In this document: positions 1 to 9,089 of the stretch, piece after piece | Position numbering within the stretch: position 1 is the stretch's first letter | How the letters are laid out: every line of letters starts with the position of its first letter | Origin: Methylobacterium sp. J-070 | Lineage (GTDB): Bacteria > Pseudomonadota > Alphaproteobacteria > Rhizobiales > Beijerinckiaceae | NCBI RefSeq assembly: GCF_022829385.1 | Contig: NZ_JAKSXX010000261.1 | Coordinates: 1-64,000 of the forward strand | Direction: 5' to 3' | Length of the DNA stretch: 64,000 nt | Made by a program: the position numbers and the translations under genes | The notes under the pieces: model-generated | Seen by the model: the letters and a program-made list of their open reading frames with translations, nothing else | Told to the model about the DNA's origin: nothing | Databases searched by the model: none

Positions 1-1
1 C

Positions 2-232
2 TCGCGGGGCGGGTTCGGCGCGATGGTGCTGCACCTGCTGTCGGAGCGGGGCGCGCTGGACGCGGGGGGCGTGCGGGTTCGGACGCTGACGCTGCCGGAC
101 GCCTACCAGGACCACGACAGCCCGGAGAAGATGTACGCCGAGGCCGGGCTCGACGCCGACACCATCGTCAAAACCGCCCTGGCGACCTTGCCGGAGCGCA
201 AGGAAGGCCGTTCGCGGCTGCGCCTGGCCTGA
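2..232 (+). CDS. dxs: 1-deoxy-D-xylulose-5-phosphate synthase, C-terminal end (partial)
   Basis: Only the last 76 codons lie in the window and the gene is open at the left edge. DXS makes the first intermediate of the MEP isoprenoid pathway from pyruvate and glyceraldehyde 3-phosphate in the cytoplasm. The visible residues match the end of the C-terminal transketolase-like domain: a GGFGAMVLHLL helix, then TLPDAYQDHDSPEKMYAEAGL, which is characteristic of DXS C-termini. The hopanoid operon starts 138 bp downstream on the same strand, so precursor supply and a terpenoid consumer are adjacent. No catalytic residue can be checked because the body of the gene is outside the window. Confidence 0.9.
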   Translation, partial: SRGGFGAMVLHLLSERGALDAGGVRVRTLTLPDAYQDHDSPEKMYAEAGLDADTIVKTALATLPERKEGRSRLRLA

Positions 233-321
233 CCTCCGACTTCGACAGGCGAGGGACGCGGGCGGGACCCCCACCGCGCCTCGCTTGCCGCTCGCCCGGT
301 TCGGTGACACAAGCGCGGCGC

Positions 322-337
322 GGCGGGGTTCCCCGCC
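322..337. terminator. GC-rich hairpin between dxs and hpnA
   Basis: A near-perfect palindrome (GGCGGGG then CCCCGCC, two bases between) lies in the 138-bp gap between dxs and hpnA. There is no T-tract, so it could be a weak or Rho-assisted terminator, or just GC-rich spacer. It is the only structured element seen in this gap. Confidence 0.3.
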
Positions 338-370
338 CGCGCCGGCATTCCGCAACGCTTTAGATCGCTG

Positions 371-1399
371 ATGGCAGAGGCCATATCCGCCGGCCCGTCC
401 GAGGTCGGCCCCGTGCTGATCACCGGCGCGAGCGGCTTCCTCGGGTCGGCCCTGGTCGACGTGTTCCGCCGGGCCGGCTTCCCGGTGCGCATCCTCGTGC
501 GCGCCACGAGTTCGCGCCGGAATCTGACCTGGACCGACGTGGAGATCGCCGAGGGCGACATGCGCGATCCGGCCGCCGTCGCCTCCGCCATGCGCGGCCA
601 GCGCTACCTGATCCACGCCGCCGCCGACTACCGGCTCTGGGCACCGGACAGGGAGGAGATCGTCCGCACCAACCGCGACGGCACGCGCCTGATGATGCGC
701 GCGGCCCTGGAGGCCGGGGTGGAGCGGGTGGTCTACACGTCGAGCGTCGCGACGATCAAACCGCCGGCGGACGGCGTGACGCCCTCCGACGAGACGATGC
801 CGCTGACCCCGGAGACGGCCATCGGCGCCTACAAGCGCAGCAAGGTCGTGGCCGAGCGCGTGGTCGACGAGATGGTCGTCCGGGACGGCCTGCCGGCGGT
901 GATCGTCAACCCGTCGACGCCGATCGGCCCCCGCGACGTCAAGCCGACCCCCACGGGGCGGATCATCCAGGAGGCCGCGCTCGGCAAGATGCCGGCCTTC
1001 GTGGATACCGGCCTCAACCTCGCCCATGTCGACGACGTGGCCCACGGCCATCTCCTCGCCCTCCGCAAGGGCCGGATCGGCGAGCGCTACATCCTGGGCG
1101 GCGAGGACGTGTTCCTGTCGCAGATGCTCGCCGACATCGCCGGCCTGGTCGGCCGCAAGGCCCCGACCGTGAACCTGCCGCGCGCGGCGGTCTACCCGGT
1201 GGCGTTCCTCGCGCAGCTCGCCGCCCGGGTCACCGGAAAGCAGCCCTTCGCGACCATCGACGGCATCCGCATGTCCCGCTACCGGATGTTCTTCTCGGAC
1301 CGCAAGGCGCGCCTGGAACTGGGCTACACCGCGCGGCCCTACCGCGAGGGCCTGTCCGACGCGATCGCGTGGTTCCGCGAGGCGGGATATCTCCGATGA
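371..1399 (+). CDS. hpnA: Hopanoid-associated sugar epimerase HpnA
   Basis: A 342-residue extended short-chain dehydrogenase. The N-terminal Rossmann motif GASGFLG lies near residue 20 after a short leader, and a YKRSK segment supplies the catalytic Tyr-Lys pair. The family (NAD-dependent epimerase/dehydratase, HpnA type) is found in hopanoid loci and is thought to act on a sugar attached to, or destined for, the hopanoid side chain. The exact substrate is not established. It is the first gene of the operon, and its stop overlaps the hpnC start as ATGA. The ATG at 371 has no clear Shine-Dalgarno sequence. A GTG at 412 just before the Rossmann strand is a less likely alternative start. Confidence 0.88.
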   Translation: MAEAISAGPSEVGPVLITGASGFLGSALVDVFRRAGFPVRILVRATSSRRNLTWTDVEIAEGDMRDPAAVASAMRGQRYLIHAAADYRLWAPDREEIVRTNRDGTRLMMRAALEAGVERVVYTSSVATIKPPADGVTPSDETMPLTPETAIGAYKRSKVVAERVVDEMVVRDGLPAVIVNPSTPIGPRDVKPTPTGRIIQEAALGKMPAFVDTGLNLAHVDDVAHGHLLALRKGRIGERYILGGEDVFLSQMLADIAGLVGRKAPTVNLPRAAVYPVAFLAQLAARVTGKQPFATIDGIRMSRYRMFFSDRKARLELGYTARPYREGLSDAIAWFREAGYLR

Positions 1400-2292
1400 G
1401 CACCCTCGACACCGCGACCGCGGCGCGCTCCGGCAAGGGCCACCGCGACGAGAACTTTCCGGTCGCCTCGCACCTGATCCATCCGCGCCACCGCGGCGCG
1501 ATCCTGGCGTTCTACGATTTCGTCCGCGCCGGCGACGACGTGGCCGACCACGCGGAGCTGTCACCCGGGCGCAAGCTCGAGCTTCTCGACCGGCTCGCCG
1601 ATTCGCTGACCGGCGCCGGGACCCCGGATCCCGAGGCCGAGCCGCTCAAGCGGGAACTCGCGGCGCGCGGGTTGCCGCCGCGCCACGCGCTGGAACTCCT
1701 CGACGCCTTCCGGATGGACGCGCGCAAGAACCGCTACGCCGACTGGGACGAGCTGATCCACTATTGCCGCTACTCGGCGATGCCGGTCGGGCGCTTCGTC
1801 CTCGACGTGCACGGCGAGGATCCGGCCCGGGTGTGGGCCGCCTCCGACGCCATCTGCGCGGCGCTTCAGATCATCAATCACCTCCAGGATTGCGGGAAGG
1901 ATTTCACCGGGCTCGACCGGGTCTACATCCCGCAGGACGTCCTGGACCGCCACGGCGCCACCGTGGCGATGCTGGGCGCCGCCCAGGCGCCGCCGCAGCT
2001 CAGGGCCGTGATCCGCGAACTCGCCGAGAAGTGCCGCGCGCTCCTCGACACGGGGGCTGTCCTGCCGGACCTGATCGACGACCTGCGCCTGTCCCTGGAG
2101 ATCGCCGCGATCCACCGCCTCGCGGTGGTGCTGGCCAAGGGCCTGACCGAGCGCGACCCGCTCTCGGAGACGGTCCATCACGGCAAGGCCGCGTTCGCCC
2201 TCACGGCCTTGGGCGGTGTCGCCGCCACCCTGGCGCGCCGGCCCTTTCGCGGGCGGACCGTCCGGGCCGCGGCTCAAGGAGTCCGCCCGTGA
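1396..2292 (+). CDS. hpnC: Squalene synthase HpnC (hydroxysqualene synthase)
   Basis: A 298-residue trans-isoprenyl diphosphate synthase-like protein. In the three-enzyme bacterial route to squalene, HpnC converts presqualene diphosphate to hydroxysqualene. The first aspartate-rich region reads DDVADHAE (near residue 40) and the second lies within INHLQDCGKDF, followed by DRVYIPQD. The ATG at 1396 overlaps the hpnA stop as ATGA, so this start is chosen over an upstream in-frame codon at 1369. The end overlaps the hpnD start as GTGA. Synteny with hpnD and hpnE makes the paralogue assignment firm. Confidence 0.93.
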   Translation: MSTLDTATAARSGKGHRDENFPVASHLIHPRHRGAILAFYDFVRAGDDVADHAELSPGRKLELLDRLADSLTGAGTPDPEAEPLKRELAARGLPPRHALELLDAFRMDARKNRYADWDELIHYCRYSAMPVGRFVLDVHGEDPARVWAASDAICAALQIINHLQDCGKDFTGLDRVYIPQDVLDRHGATVAMLGAAQAPPQLRAVIRELAEKCRALLDTGAVLPDLIDDLRLSLEIAAIHRLAVVLAKGLTERDPLSETVHHGKAAFALTALGGVAATLARRPFRGRTVRAAAQGVRP

Positions 2293-3140
2293 GCGCCACC
2301 GCCACACCCGCCCCCGCCGGGGAGAGCGCCGCCCCGGCACTGCCCGCGGCCGGCTCCTCCTTCTACACGGCGATGCGCCTGCTGCCGAAGGATCGGCGGG
2401 AGGCGATGTACGCGGTCTACGCCTTCTGCCGCGCCGTGGACGATGTCGCCGACGACGGCGGGACGAGGGCGGTGCGGCAGGTCGAGCTCGACCGCTGGCG
2501 CGCCGACATCGACGGCCTCTATGCCGGTCGGCCGGCGCCGCGGGTGCGCGACCTGGTCGAGCCGGTGCGCCGCTTCGGCCTGAAGCGCGAGGACTTCCAG
2601 GCGGTCATCGACGGCATGGCCATGGATGCGGTCGCCGATATCGTCGCCCCCGACGCCGAGACCCTCGATCTCTACTGCGACCGCGTCGCCAGCGCGGTCG
2701 GCCGCCTGTCGGTGCGGATCTTCGGCATGCCCGAGGCGGACGGGATCCGGCTGGCCTGGCATCAGGGACGGGCGCTGCAGCTCACCAACATCCTCCGGGA
2801 CATCGACGAGGACGCCGAGCGCGGGCGCCTCTACCTCCCCCGCGAGAAGCTTCGCGCGATCGGCCTCGCCGATCCGACGCCGGCCGAGGCCATCGCCCAT
2901 CCGCGCATCGGCGAGGTCTGCATGTCCCTCGCCCGCGAGGCGGAGGAGCACTACCAGGCCACCTGGGAGATCATCCGGCGCAGCCCCCGCAGGGCGACCA
3001 AGGCCGCCCGCCTGATGGCGGCGGCCTATCACCTCTACCTGAAGGCGGTGATCGCCCGCGGCTGGGCGATGCCCCGGGCCCGGGTCAAGCCCGGCAAGCT
3101 CGCGCTCCTCGGCGTCGTCCTCCGGCACGGCCTGCTCTGA
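2289..3140 (+). CDS. hpnD: Presqualene diphosphate synthase HpnD
   Basis: A 283-residue paralogue of HpnC that condenses two farnesyl diphosphates to presqualene diphosphate. The signature motifs are DDVADDGG (near residue 50) and QLTNILRDIDEDAERGRLYLP (the second DxxxD region plus the ERGR-YLP tail typical of HpnD). The start is a GTG overlapping the hpnC stop as GTGA, and the stop overlaps hpnE's ATG by one base (TGATG). That tight coupling fits a single polycistronic message. The first 20 or so residues are Ala/Pro-rich and probably disordered. Confidence 0.93.
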   Translation: MSATATPAPAGESAAPALPAAGSSFYTAMRLLPKDRREAMYAVYAFCRAVDDVADDGGTRAVRQVELDRWRADIDGLYAGRPAPRVRDLVEPVRRFGLKREDFQAVIDGMAMDAVADIVAPDAETLDLYCDRVASAVGRLSVRIFGMPEADGIRLAWHQGRALQLTNILRDIDEDAERGRLYLPREKLRAIGLADPTPAEAIAHPRIGEVCMSLAREAEEHYQATWEIIRRSPRRATKAARLMAAAYHLYLKAVIARGWAMPRARVKPGKLALLGVVLRHGLL

Positions 3141-4441
3141 TGGGAACGGTCCACGTCGTCGGCGCCGGCCTGGCCGGCCTGTCCGCCGCGGTCGCGCTGG
3201 TCGGGACGGGCGCCCGGGTAGTGGTTCACGAGGCCGCCAAGCAGGCGGGCGGGCGCTGCCGCTCGTACTTTGATCCGGCCCTCGGCCTGACCATCGACAA
3301 CGGCAATCACCTGCTGCTCTCCGGCAACGCCGACGCCCTCGGCTTCCTCAAGACGATCGGCGCCCCCGCCGACGCGCTCGCCGGCCCGGACGCGGCGGAA
3401 TTCGACTTCGCCGACCTGAAGACCGGCGAACGCTGGCGCCTGCGCCCCAACACCGGCCGGCTGCCGTGGTGGGTGATGAGCCCGGCGCGCCGTGTCCCGG
3501 GGACCCGGGCCCGCGACTATCTCGCACCGCTCGGGATCCTGCGCGCGGCCTCCGGCAAGGCCGACGGCGCGGGCGGGACCATCGGCGCCCATATGGCCTG
3601 CGAGGGTGACCTCTACCGGCGGCTCTGGCACCCGGTGCTGCTGGCCGCGCTCAACACCGAGCCCCGGGACAGCGATGTCGGGCTGGCGGCCCGGATCCTG
3701 CGCGAGACCCTGGGGGCGGGCGGCAGGGCCTGCCGGCCGCTGGTGGCCGTGGAAGGCCTGTCCTATGCCTTCGTCGACCCGGCCCTGCGCCATCTCGCGG
3801 CCCGCGGCTGCGAGATCCGCTTCGGCCGCCGGCTGCGCGGTCTCGGTCTCGCGGACGGCCGGGTGGGGCAGCTCGACTTCGCGGACGGCGCCGAGGTTCT
3901 CGGCCCGGACGACGGGGTCGTGCTGGCGCTGCCGCCCTGGGTGGCCCGCGAGGTGTTGCCCGGTCTCCTCGCGCCGATGGAATTCCGCTCCATCGTGAAC
4001 GCGCATTTCGCCCTGGCGCCGAAGCCCGGCAGCCCGCTGGTGCTCGGCGTCGTCAACAGCCTGACGGAGTGGCTGTTCGCCTATCCGGACCGGTATTCCG
4101 TCACGATCAGCGGCGCCGACAGGCTGCTCGACGTATCCAGGGACGACCTCGCGCGGCAGATCTGGGCCGAGATTGCGGAGTTGTGCAACCTTGCACCGGA
4201 ACTGCCCAGCTGGCAGATCGTAAAGGAGAAGCGTGCGACCTTCGCGGCGACGCCGGCGGAAGCCGCGCGGCGTCCGGGGGCCGAAACCGCCTACGATAAT
4301 CTCGTCCTGGCAGGCGATTGGACTGCGACCGGCCTGCCGTCGACGATCGAGGGAGCGATTCGCTCGGGCCAGACTGCCGCGCGCGCCCTGCGCGCGGAAC
4401 CTGCCGCACGCGCCGGGATCCGGACGCGCGGCGCAGCTTGA
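3140..4441 (+). CDS. hpnE: Hydroxysqualene dehydroxylase HpnE
   Basis: A 433-residue FAD-dependent amine-oxidoreductase fold protein that reduces hydroxysqualene to squalene. The N-terminal dinucleotide-binding motif GAGLAGLSAAVAL begins near residue 8 and is followed by GGRCRSYFD. The C-terminal FAD-contacting segment LAGDWTATGLPSTIEGAI is intact. The ATG at 3140 overlaps the hpnD stop, and the next gene (shc) starts 3 bp after the stop. Known family members act with HpnC and HpnD, both encoded immediately upstream. Confidence 0.93.
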   Translation: MGTVHVVGAGLAGLSAAVALVGTGARVVVHEAAKQAGGRCRSYFDPALGLTIDNGNHLLLSGNADALGFLKTIGAPADALAGPDAAEFDFADLKTGERWRLRPNTGRLPWWVMSPARRVPGTRARDYLAPLGILRAASGKADGAGGTIGAHMACEGDLYRRLWHPVLLAALNTEPRDSDVGLAARILRETLGAGGRACRPLVAVEGLSYAFVDPALRHLAARGCEIRFGRRLRGLGLADGRVGQLDFADGAEVLGPDDGVVLALPPWVAREVLPGLLAPMEFRSIVNAHFALAPKPGSPLVLGVVNSLTEWLFAYPDRYSVTISGADRLLDVSRDDLARQIWAEIAELCNLAPELPSWQIVKEKRATFAATPAEAARRPGAETAYDNLVLAGDWTATGLPSTIEGAIRSGQTAARALRAEPAARAGIRTRGAA

Positions 4442-4444
4442 GGC

Positions 4445-6481
4445 ATGACGTCCGCCGCGCGGCGGACGTTCGAGGCGAGGATTATGAGAGAGGCCGTAAG
4501 CAAAGTCGAGGCGCTGCAGCGCTCGAAGACGCAGGGGATCTCGCTCGACGATGTCGAGCGCGGCGTTGCGCAGGCGACGCGCGCGCTGGGCGCCCTGGCG
4601 CATGCGGACGGGCATATCTGCTTCGAGCTCGAGGCGGATGCCACGATCCCCTCCGAGTACATCCTGTTCCACCATTTCCGCGGCACGCAGGTGCCCGACG
4701 GCCTCGAGGCCAAGATCGGCCATTACCTGCGCCGGACCCAGGGCCGCCACGGCGGCTGGGCCCTCGTCCACGAGGGGCCGTTCGACATGAGCTGCACGGT
4801 CAAGGCGTATTTCGCCCTCAAGATGAGCGGCGACGACATCGAGGCGCCGCACATGCGCCGGGCCCGCGAGGCGATCCTGTCGCGCGGCGGGGCCGCCAAC
4901 GCGAACGTGTTCACCCGCTTCATGCTGGCGCTCTACGGCGAGGTGCCGTGGCGGGCGGTGCCGGTGATGCCCGTCGAGGTGATGTTCCTGCCGAAGTGGT
5001 TCCCGTTCCACCTCGACAAGATCAGCTACTGGGCCCGCACCACCGTGGTACCGCTGTTCGTGCTGCAGGCGACCAAGCCCCGGGCCCGCAACCCGCGGGG
5101 CATCAGCGTGCAGGAGCTGTTCGTGACGCCGCCCGAGAGCGTGCGCTCCTGGCCGGGCTCCCCCCACGCCACGTGGCCGTGGACCCCGATCTTCGGCTTC
5201 ATCGACCGGATCCTGCAGCTCGTCGAGGATCGCATGCCGCGCCGGAGCCGGCAGCGCGCCATGGAGAAGGCGCGGGCCTGGGTCAGCGAGCGGCTGAACG
5301 GCGAGGACGGGCTGGGGGCGATCTTCCCCGCCATGGTCAACTCGGTGCTGATGTACGAGGTGATGGGCTACCGGCCCGATCACCCCCAGGTCCGCGTCGC
5401 CTGCGACGCCATCGAGAAGCTCGTGGTCGAGAAGGCCGACGAGGCCTATGTCCAGCCCTGCGTCTCGCCGGTCTGGGACACGGCCCTCGCGAGCCACGCC
5501 CTCCTGGAGGCGGGCGGTCCCGAGGCCGAGGCCCGGGCCCGGGCCGGGCTCGACTGGCTGAAGCCCCGCCAGGTGCTCGACATCGTCGGCGACTGGGCGG
5601 CGCGCAAGCCGAAGGTCCGCCCCGGCGGCTGGGCGTTCCAGTACGCCAACCCCCATTATCCCGATCTCGACGACACCGCCGTGGTGGTGATGGCCATGGA
5701 CAGGGCCATGCACCAGCACGGGCTGGTCGCCGGCATGCCGGACTACAAGGCCGCCATCGCCCGCGCCCGCGAATGGGTCGAGGGGCTGCAGTCCGAGGAT
5801 GGCGGCTGGGCGGCGTTCGACGCCGACAACAACCACATGTACCTCAACCACATCCCGTTCTCGGATCACGGCGCGCTGCTCGATCCGCCGACCGCGGACG
5901 TGACCGCCCGGGTCGTGGGCATGCTGGCCCAGCTCGGCGAGACCCGCGAAACCTCCCGGGCGCTGGACCGCGGCGTGAACTACCTCCTGAACGACCAGGA
6001 GGAGGACGGCTCCTGGTACGGCCGCTGGGGCATGAACTTCATCTACGGGACGTGGTCGGTGCTCTGCGCCCTCAACGCCGCCGGCGTCGATCCGGCCGAT
6101 CCGCGGATCCAGCGGGCGGTGTCGTGGCTGATCCGGATCCAGAATCCGGACGGCGGCTGGGGCGAGGATGCCAATTCGTACAAGATCGACCCGGCCTTCG
6201 AGGCCGGCTCGTCCACCGCTTCGCAGACCGCCTGGGCGCTCCTCGCGCTCATGGCCGCGGGTGCGGTCGACGATCCGGCCGTCACCCGGGGCATCAACTT
6301 TCTCACCCGCACGCAGGGCGCGGACGGGTTCTGGAAGGAAGAGCGCTACACCGCCACGGGCTTCCCGCGGGTGTTCTACCTGCGGTATCATGGCTACCCG
6401 AAGTTCTTCCCGCTCTGGGCGATGGCGCGCTACCGCAACCTGAAGCGTGCCAACAGCAGGCGCGTGCAGTTCGGCATGTGA
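4445..6481 (+). CDS. shc: Squalene-hopene cyclase
   Basis: A 678-residue class II triterpene cyclase, full length for the family. It cyclizes squalene to hopene and diplopterol at the cytoplasmic membrane. The acid motif D-L-D-D-T-A sits near residues 407-412 (protonating Asp). Several QW-type repeats are visible, such as QNPDGGWGED and QEEDGSWYGRWG. Product and position agree with the hpnC-D-E genes that supply squalene. The start is 3 bp after the hpnE stop. Confidence 0.97.
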   Translation: MTSAARRTFEARIMREAVSKVEALQRSKTQGISLDDVERGVAQATRALGALAHADGHICFELEADATIPSEYILFHHFRGTQVPDGLEAKIGHYLRRTQGRHGGWALVHEGPFDMSCTVKAYFALKMSGDDIEAPHMRRAREAILSRGGAANANVFTRFMLALYGEVPWRAVPVMPVEVMFLPKWFPFHLDKISYWARTTVVPLFVLQATKPRARNPRGISVQELFVTPPESVRSWPGSPHATWPWTPIFGFIDRILQLVEDRMPRRSRQRAMEKARAWVSERLNGEDGLGAIFPAMVNSVLMYEVMGYRPDHPQVRVACDAIEKLVVEKADEAYVQPCVSPVWDTALASHALLEAGGPEAEARARAGLDWLKPRQVLDIVGDWAARKPKVRPGGWAFQYANPHYPDLDDTAVVVMAMDRAMHQHGLVAGMPDYKAAIARAREWVEGLQSEDGGWAAFDADNNHMYLNHIPFSDHGALLDPPTADVTARVVGMLAQLGETRETSRALDRGVNYLLNDQEEDGSWYGRWGMNFIYGTWSVLCALNAAGVDPADPRIQRAVSWLIRIQNPDGGWGEDANSYKIDPAFEAGSSTASQTAWALLALMAAGAVDDPAVTRGINFLTRTQGADGFWKEERYTATGFPRVFYLRYHGYPKFFPLWAMARYRNLKRANSRRVQFGM

Positions 6482-6704
6482 AGCGTCGGGGCCGGCCGTA
6501 GGCGCCGGTTCCGCTCCGCCGGATCGCAGCGCGTTCGACCGTCCCGGTGACCGACCCGCGAGCCCCGGTATCCGACACGTGGCCTCCTCAGACAGCGACC
6601 GCGCGGGAGCGGGCGAGCCTCGCCCCCCGCAGGATCAGCCCGCGGCTGCCCCGCGGCGTTCGCGCCTGCTTGCGGACCTTGCGGGACTGGTCCACCAGCG
6701 GACC

Positions 6705-7415
6705 ATGATCGATCCCGCAGCCCCTGTCCTCGCCGTCACCGGCCTCGCCCGCGAGCGCCGCATGGCCGCCGGGGAGGGGGTCGAGGCCGTGGGTGCCGGC
6801 GGCAACCCGCACCGGCTCCGCCAGCTCCTCGACGCGCGCGTGCCGCCCGGCTGCCGGGCGGTGATGAGTTTCGGCATCGCCGGAGGGCTCGATCCCTCGC
6901 TCAGGCCCGGCGACGTGGTGGTCGGAACCGGCGTCGTCGGGGAGGAGGGCCGGCGGGCGGCCGATCTCGATCTCTCGGCCGCGCTCCTCAACCTGCTCGC
7001 GGGTGTGGGATCCCGCGTGATCGCGGCGGATCTGGCGGGCGTCGACACGGCGGTGCTCGCCGTCGACGGCAAGACGGAGCTGCGGGCCGCGACCGGCGCG
7101 GCGGCGGTCGACATGGAATCGCACGTCGCCGCGTCGTTCGCGGGACGGCACGGACTTCCCTTCGCGGCCCTGCGGGTCATCTGCGACCCCGCCGGCCAGG
7201 CGCTGCCGGCCTTCGCCGCGGAGGCCCTCACGGCGGACGGCGAGCCCGACATCGCCGCGGTGTTCTTCGCCTTCGCCCGGGGCAGGGCCCGGCTGGGCGA
7301 CCTGATGCGCCTCGCCAAGGACTCGAACGCCGCCTTCGCGGCGCTCGGCCGGTGCCGGGTCCGGCTGGGGCCCGGCCTCGGGGTTCCGGCGGTCGGGGAA
7401 GCCGCGCCGGGTTGA
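6705..7415 (+). CDS. hpnG: Hopanoid-associated phosphorylase/nucleosidase HpnG
   Basis: A 236-residue member of the purine phosphorylase/MTA nucleosidase fold. HpnG removes adenine from adenosylhopane to give ribosylhopane, an intermediate of bacteriohopanetetrol. MSFGIAGGLDPSLRPGDVVV (near residues 45-65) and the VDMESH segment of the substrate site are conserved for the fold. The ATG at 6705 is chosen because the alternative GTG at 6579 adds a low-complexity, proline-rich leader without homology. The 223-bp spacing after shc breaks the overlap pattern of the operon. hpnH, which makes adenosylhopane, is not in the window. Confidence 0.85.
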   Translation: MIDPAAPVLAVTGLARERRMAAGEGVEAVGAGGNPHRLRQLLDARVPPGCRAVMSFGIAGGLDPSLRPGDVVVGTGVVGEEGRRAADLDLSAALLNLLAGVGSRVIAADLAGVDTAVLAVDGKTELRAATGAAAVDMESHVAASFAGRHGLPFAALRVICDPAGQALPAFAAEALTADGEPDIAAVFFAFARGRARLGDLMRLAKDSNAAFAALGRCRVRLGPGLGVPAVGEAAPG

Positions 7416-7469
7416 ACAGTCCGGACGCACGCCGCTCCGTCACGACGGAGACGATCGAGCCACGAAAAA

Positions 7470-7494
7470 GGCGCCGGCCTGTTCGGCCGACGCC
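7470..7494 (-). terminator. Rho-independent terminator of the Do-like protease gene
   Basis: On the minus strand a GGCG/CGGCC stem with one mismatch and a 5-base loop is followed by TTTTT (plus-strand A-run 7465-7469). It lies about 60 bp past the protease stop and 55 bp past the convergent hpnG stop. The T-tract is on the side serving minus-strand transcripts. Confidence 0.75.
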
Positions 7495-7516
7495 CGTCTG
7501 TGGTCACACGAGACGA

Positions 7517-7537
7517 CGCGGGGAGAAGAACCCCGCG
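7517..7537. repeat. Perfect 7-bp stem hairpin
   Basis: CGCGGGG, a 7-base loop AGAAGAA, and CCCCGCG form a strong hairpin just beyond the protease stop codon, upstream of the T-tailed terminator. It may stabilize the 3' end of the mRNA or act as the first of two stacked terminators. Confidence 0.4.
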
Positions 7538-7553
7538 CCGCGAGGCGCCGGCC

Positions 7554-9089
7554 TCAGCCGGCCTTGTTGAGCGAGACCGCCACGAACCGGGTCTGGCCCT
7601 TGCTGCTCTTAACCCGCATCAGCACGGCCTTGCGCCCGTTCGACTCGGCCGCCCGGATCTGCGCGGCCACGTCCGAGGGGCGGGACACGCTCTGGCCGCC
7701 GACGTCGAGGATCACGTCGCCGGTCTCGATGCCCTTGGCGGCCGCCGGGCCGTCGGGATCGACCTGCACCACCGCGACGCCCTGGTCGGACAGGCCGACT
7801 TCCCCTGCCGGCGCGAGCTGCAGGCCGAGCCGCGGCTGGCCGTTGCCCGATTCGTCGTCGCCACCGCGGCTCGCCACCTTGGTGCCGTCGGTGGGCATGG
7901 TGCCGAGCGTCACCGTGGCGGTGTCGGGCTTGCCGCCGCGCAGGTAGCCCAGCTCGACCTTGGCGCCGGGCTTCATGCCGGCGATCTTGCGCGACAGCTC
8001 GCGGGCGGAGTCCACCGTGTCGCCGTTGACCTTCTCGATCACGTCGCCGGCCTTCAGGCCGGCCTTGGCGGCCGGTGTGCCGTTCTCGGCATGGTCGACG
8101 AGCGCGCCCTTGGCCTTGTCGAGGCCGAGACCCTCGGCGATGTCCTGCGTCACCGGCTGGATCTGCACGCCCAGGTAGCCGCGGGCGACCTTGCCGTCGG
8201 TCCGGAGCTGCTCGACCACCGCCTGCACGGTCTCGGCGGGGATCGCGAAGGCGAGGCCGACGCTGCCGCCCGAGGGGGACGCGATGGCGGTGTTCATGCC
8301 GACCACCTCGCCGTTGACGTTGAAGGTCGGGCCGCCGGAATTGCCCTTGTTGATCGGGGCGTCGATCTGCAGGAAGTCGTCGTAGGGGCCGGCGCCGATG
8401 TCGCGGCCCCGGGCCGAGACGATGCCGGCGGTCACGGTGCCGCCGAGGCCGAACGGATTGCCGATCGCCACCACCCAGTCGCCGACCTGCGGCGCGCTCT
8501 TGCCGAACTGGACGTAGGGGTAGCTCGAGCCCTCGTTGATCTTCAGGAGCGCGACGTCGGTCTTGGAATCCTTGCCGATGACCTTGGCGTCGAGCGTCCG
8601 GCCGTCGTCGAGGGTCACCTGCACGGTCTTGGCGTGGTCGACCACGTGGTTGTTGGTCACCACGTAGCCGTCGGCCGAGATGATGAAGCCGGAGCCGACC
8701 GCGCCGCGCGGGCCCTGGTGCTGGGGCTGCATGCCGCCGGGGCCGTTCTGGCCGAAGCGCTTGAAGAACTCGCGCAGCTGGGGCGGTACGTTCTCAAGGT
8801 TGCGCCCCTGGCCGGGCCCCTGACCCTCCTCGTCGTCACCGCTCGCCGAGTCGTCGAGCTTGACCTTCACCGAGACGACGCCCGGCTTCACCTTGTTGAC
8901 GATGCCGGCGAACGAGCCCGGCGGGTGCTCGGGGGCCTCGATCGGCGACTTGGGCAGGGCCTGGGCGTAGGCCGGGGTGGCGGACGGCAGATAGCCGCTG
9001 CCGAGGGCGCCGCCGGCGATCAAAGCGGCGGCGGCCACCGAGGCGAGGGCGCGGCGCGAGGTGCGGCCGGAAGGACGGGTCTCGGTCAT
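7554..9089 (-). CDS. Do family periplasmic serine endopeptidase (DegP/HtrA type)
   Basis: A 511-residue HtrA protease with an N-terminal export signal: Arg-rich start, hydrophobic stretch about residues 14-35, Ala-X-Ala before QALPK. The trypsin-like triad reads His148 (TNNHVVD), Asp178 (SKTDVALL) and Ser251 (GNSGGP). Two PDZ domains follow, about residues 300-385 and 410-505. The family degrades or refolds misfolded envelope proteins. The ATG at 9089 is preferred over a TTG 12 bp upstream, and a GAAAGG element lies upstream. A Gln/Gly/Pro-rich insert (about residues 80-128) precedes the protease core, as in many alphaproteobacterial Do proteases. Confidence 0.95.
   Translation of the reverse strand: MTETRPSGRTSRRALASVAAAALIAGGALGSGYLPSATPAYAQALPKSPIEAPEHPPGSFAGIVNKVKPGVVSVKVKLDDSASGDDEEGQGPGQGRNLENVPPQLREFFKRFGQNGPGGMQPQHQGPRGAVGSGFIISADGYVVTNNHVVDHAKTVQVTLDDGRTLDAKVIGKDSKTDVALLKINEGSSYPYVQFGKSAPQVGDWVVAIGNPFGLGGTVTAGIVSARGRDIGAGPYDDFLQIDAPINKGNSGGPTFNVNGEVVGMNTAIASPSGGSVGLAFAIPAETVQAVVEQLRTDGKVARGYLGVQIQPVTQDIAEGLGLDKAKGALVDHAENGTPAAKAGLKAGDVIEKVNGDTVDSARELSRKIAGMKPGAKVELGYLRGGKPDTATVTLGTMPTDGTKVASRGGDDESGNGQPRLGLQLAPAGEVGLSDQGVAVVQVDPDGPAAAKGIETGDVILDVGGQSVSRPSDVAAQIRAAESNGRKAVLMRVKSSKGQTRFVAVSLNKAG

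Noticed and set aside
3035..6391. 1118-codon minus-strand frame opposite hpnE-shc
   Set aside because: An antisense shadow of the real plus-strand genes in GC-rich DNA. Residues are Arg/Ala/Pro/His-rich and no domain is visible, while hpnE and shc on the other strand are certain.
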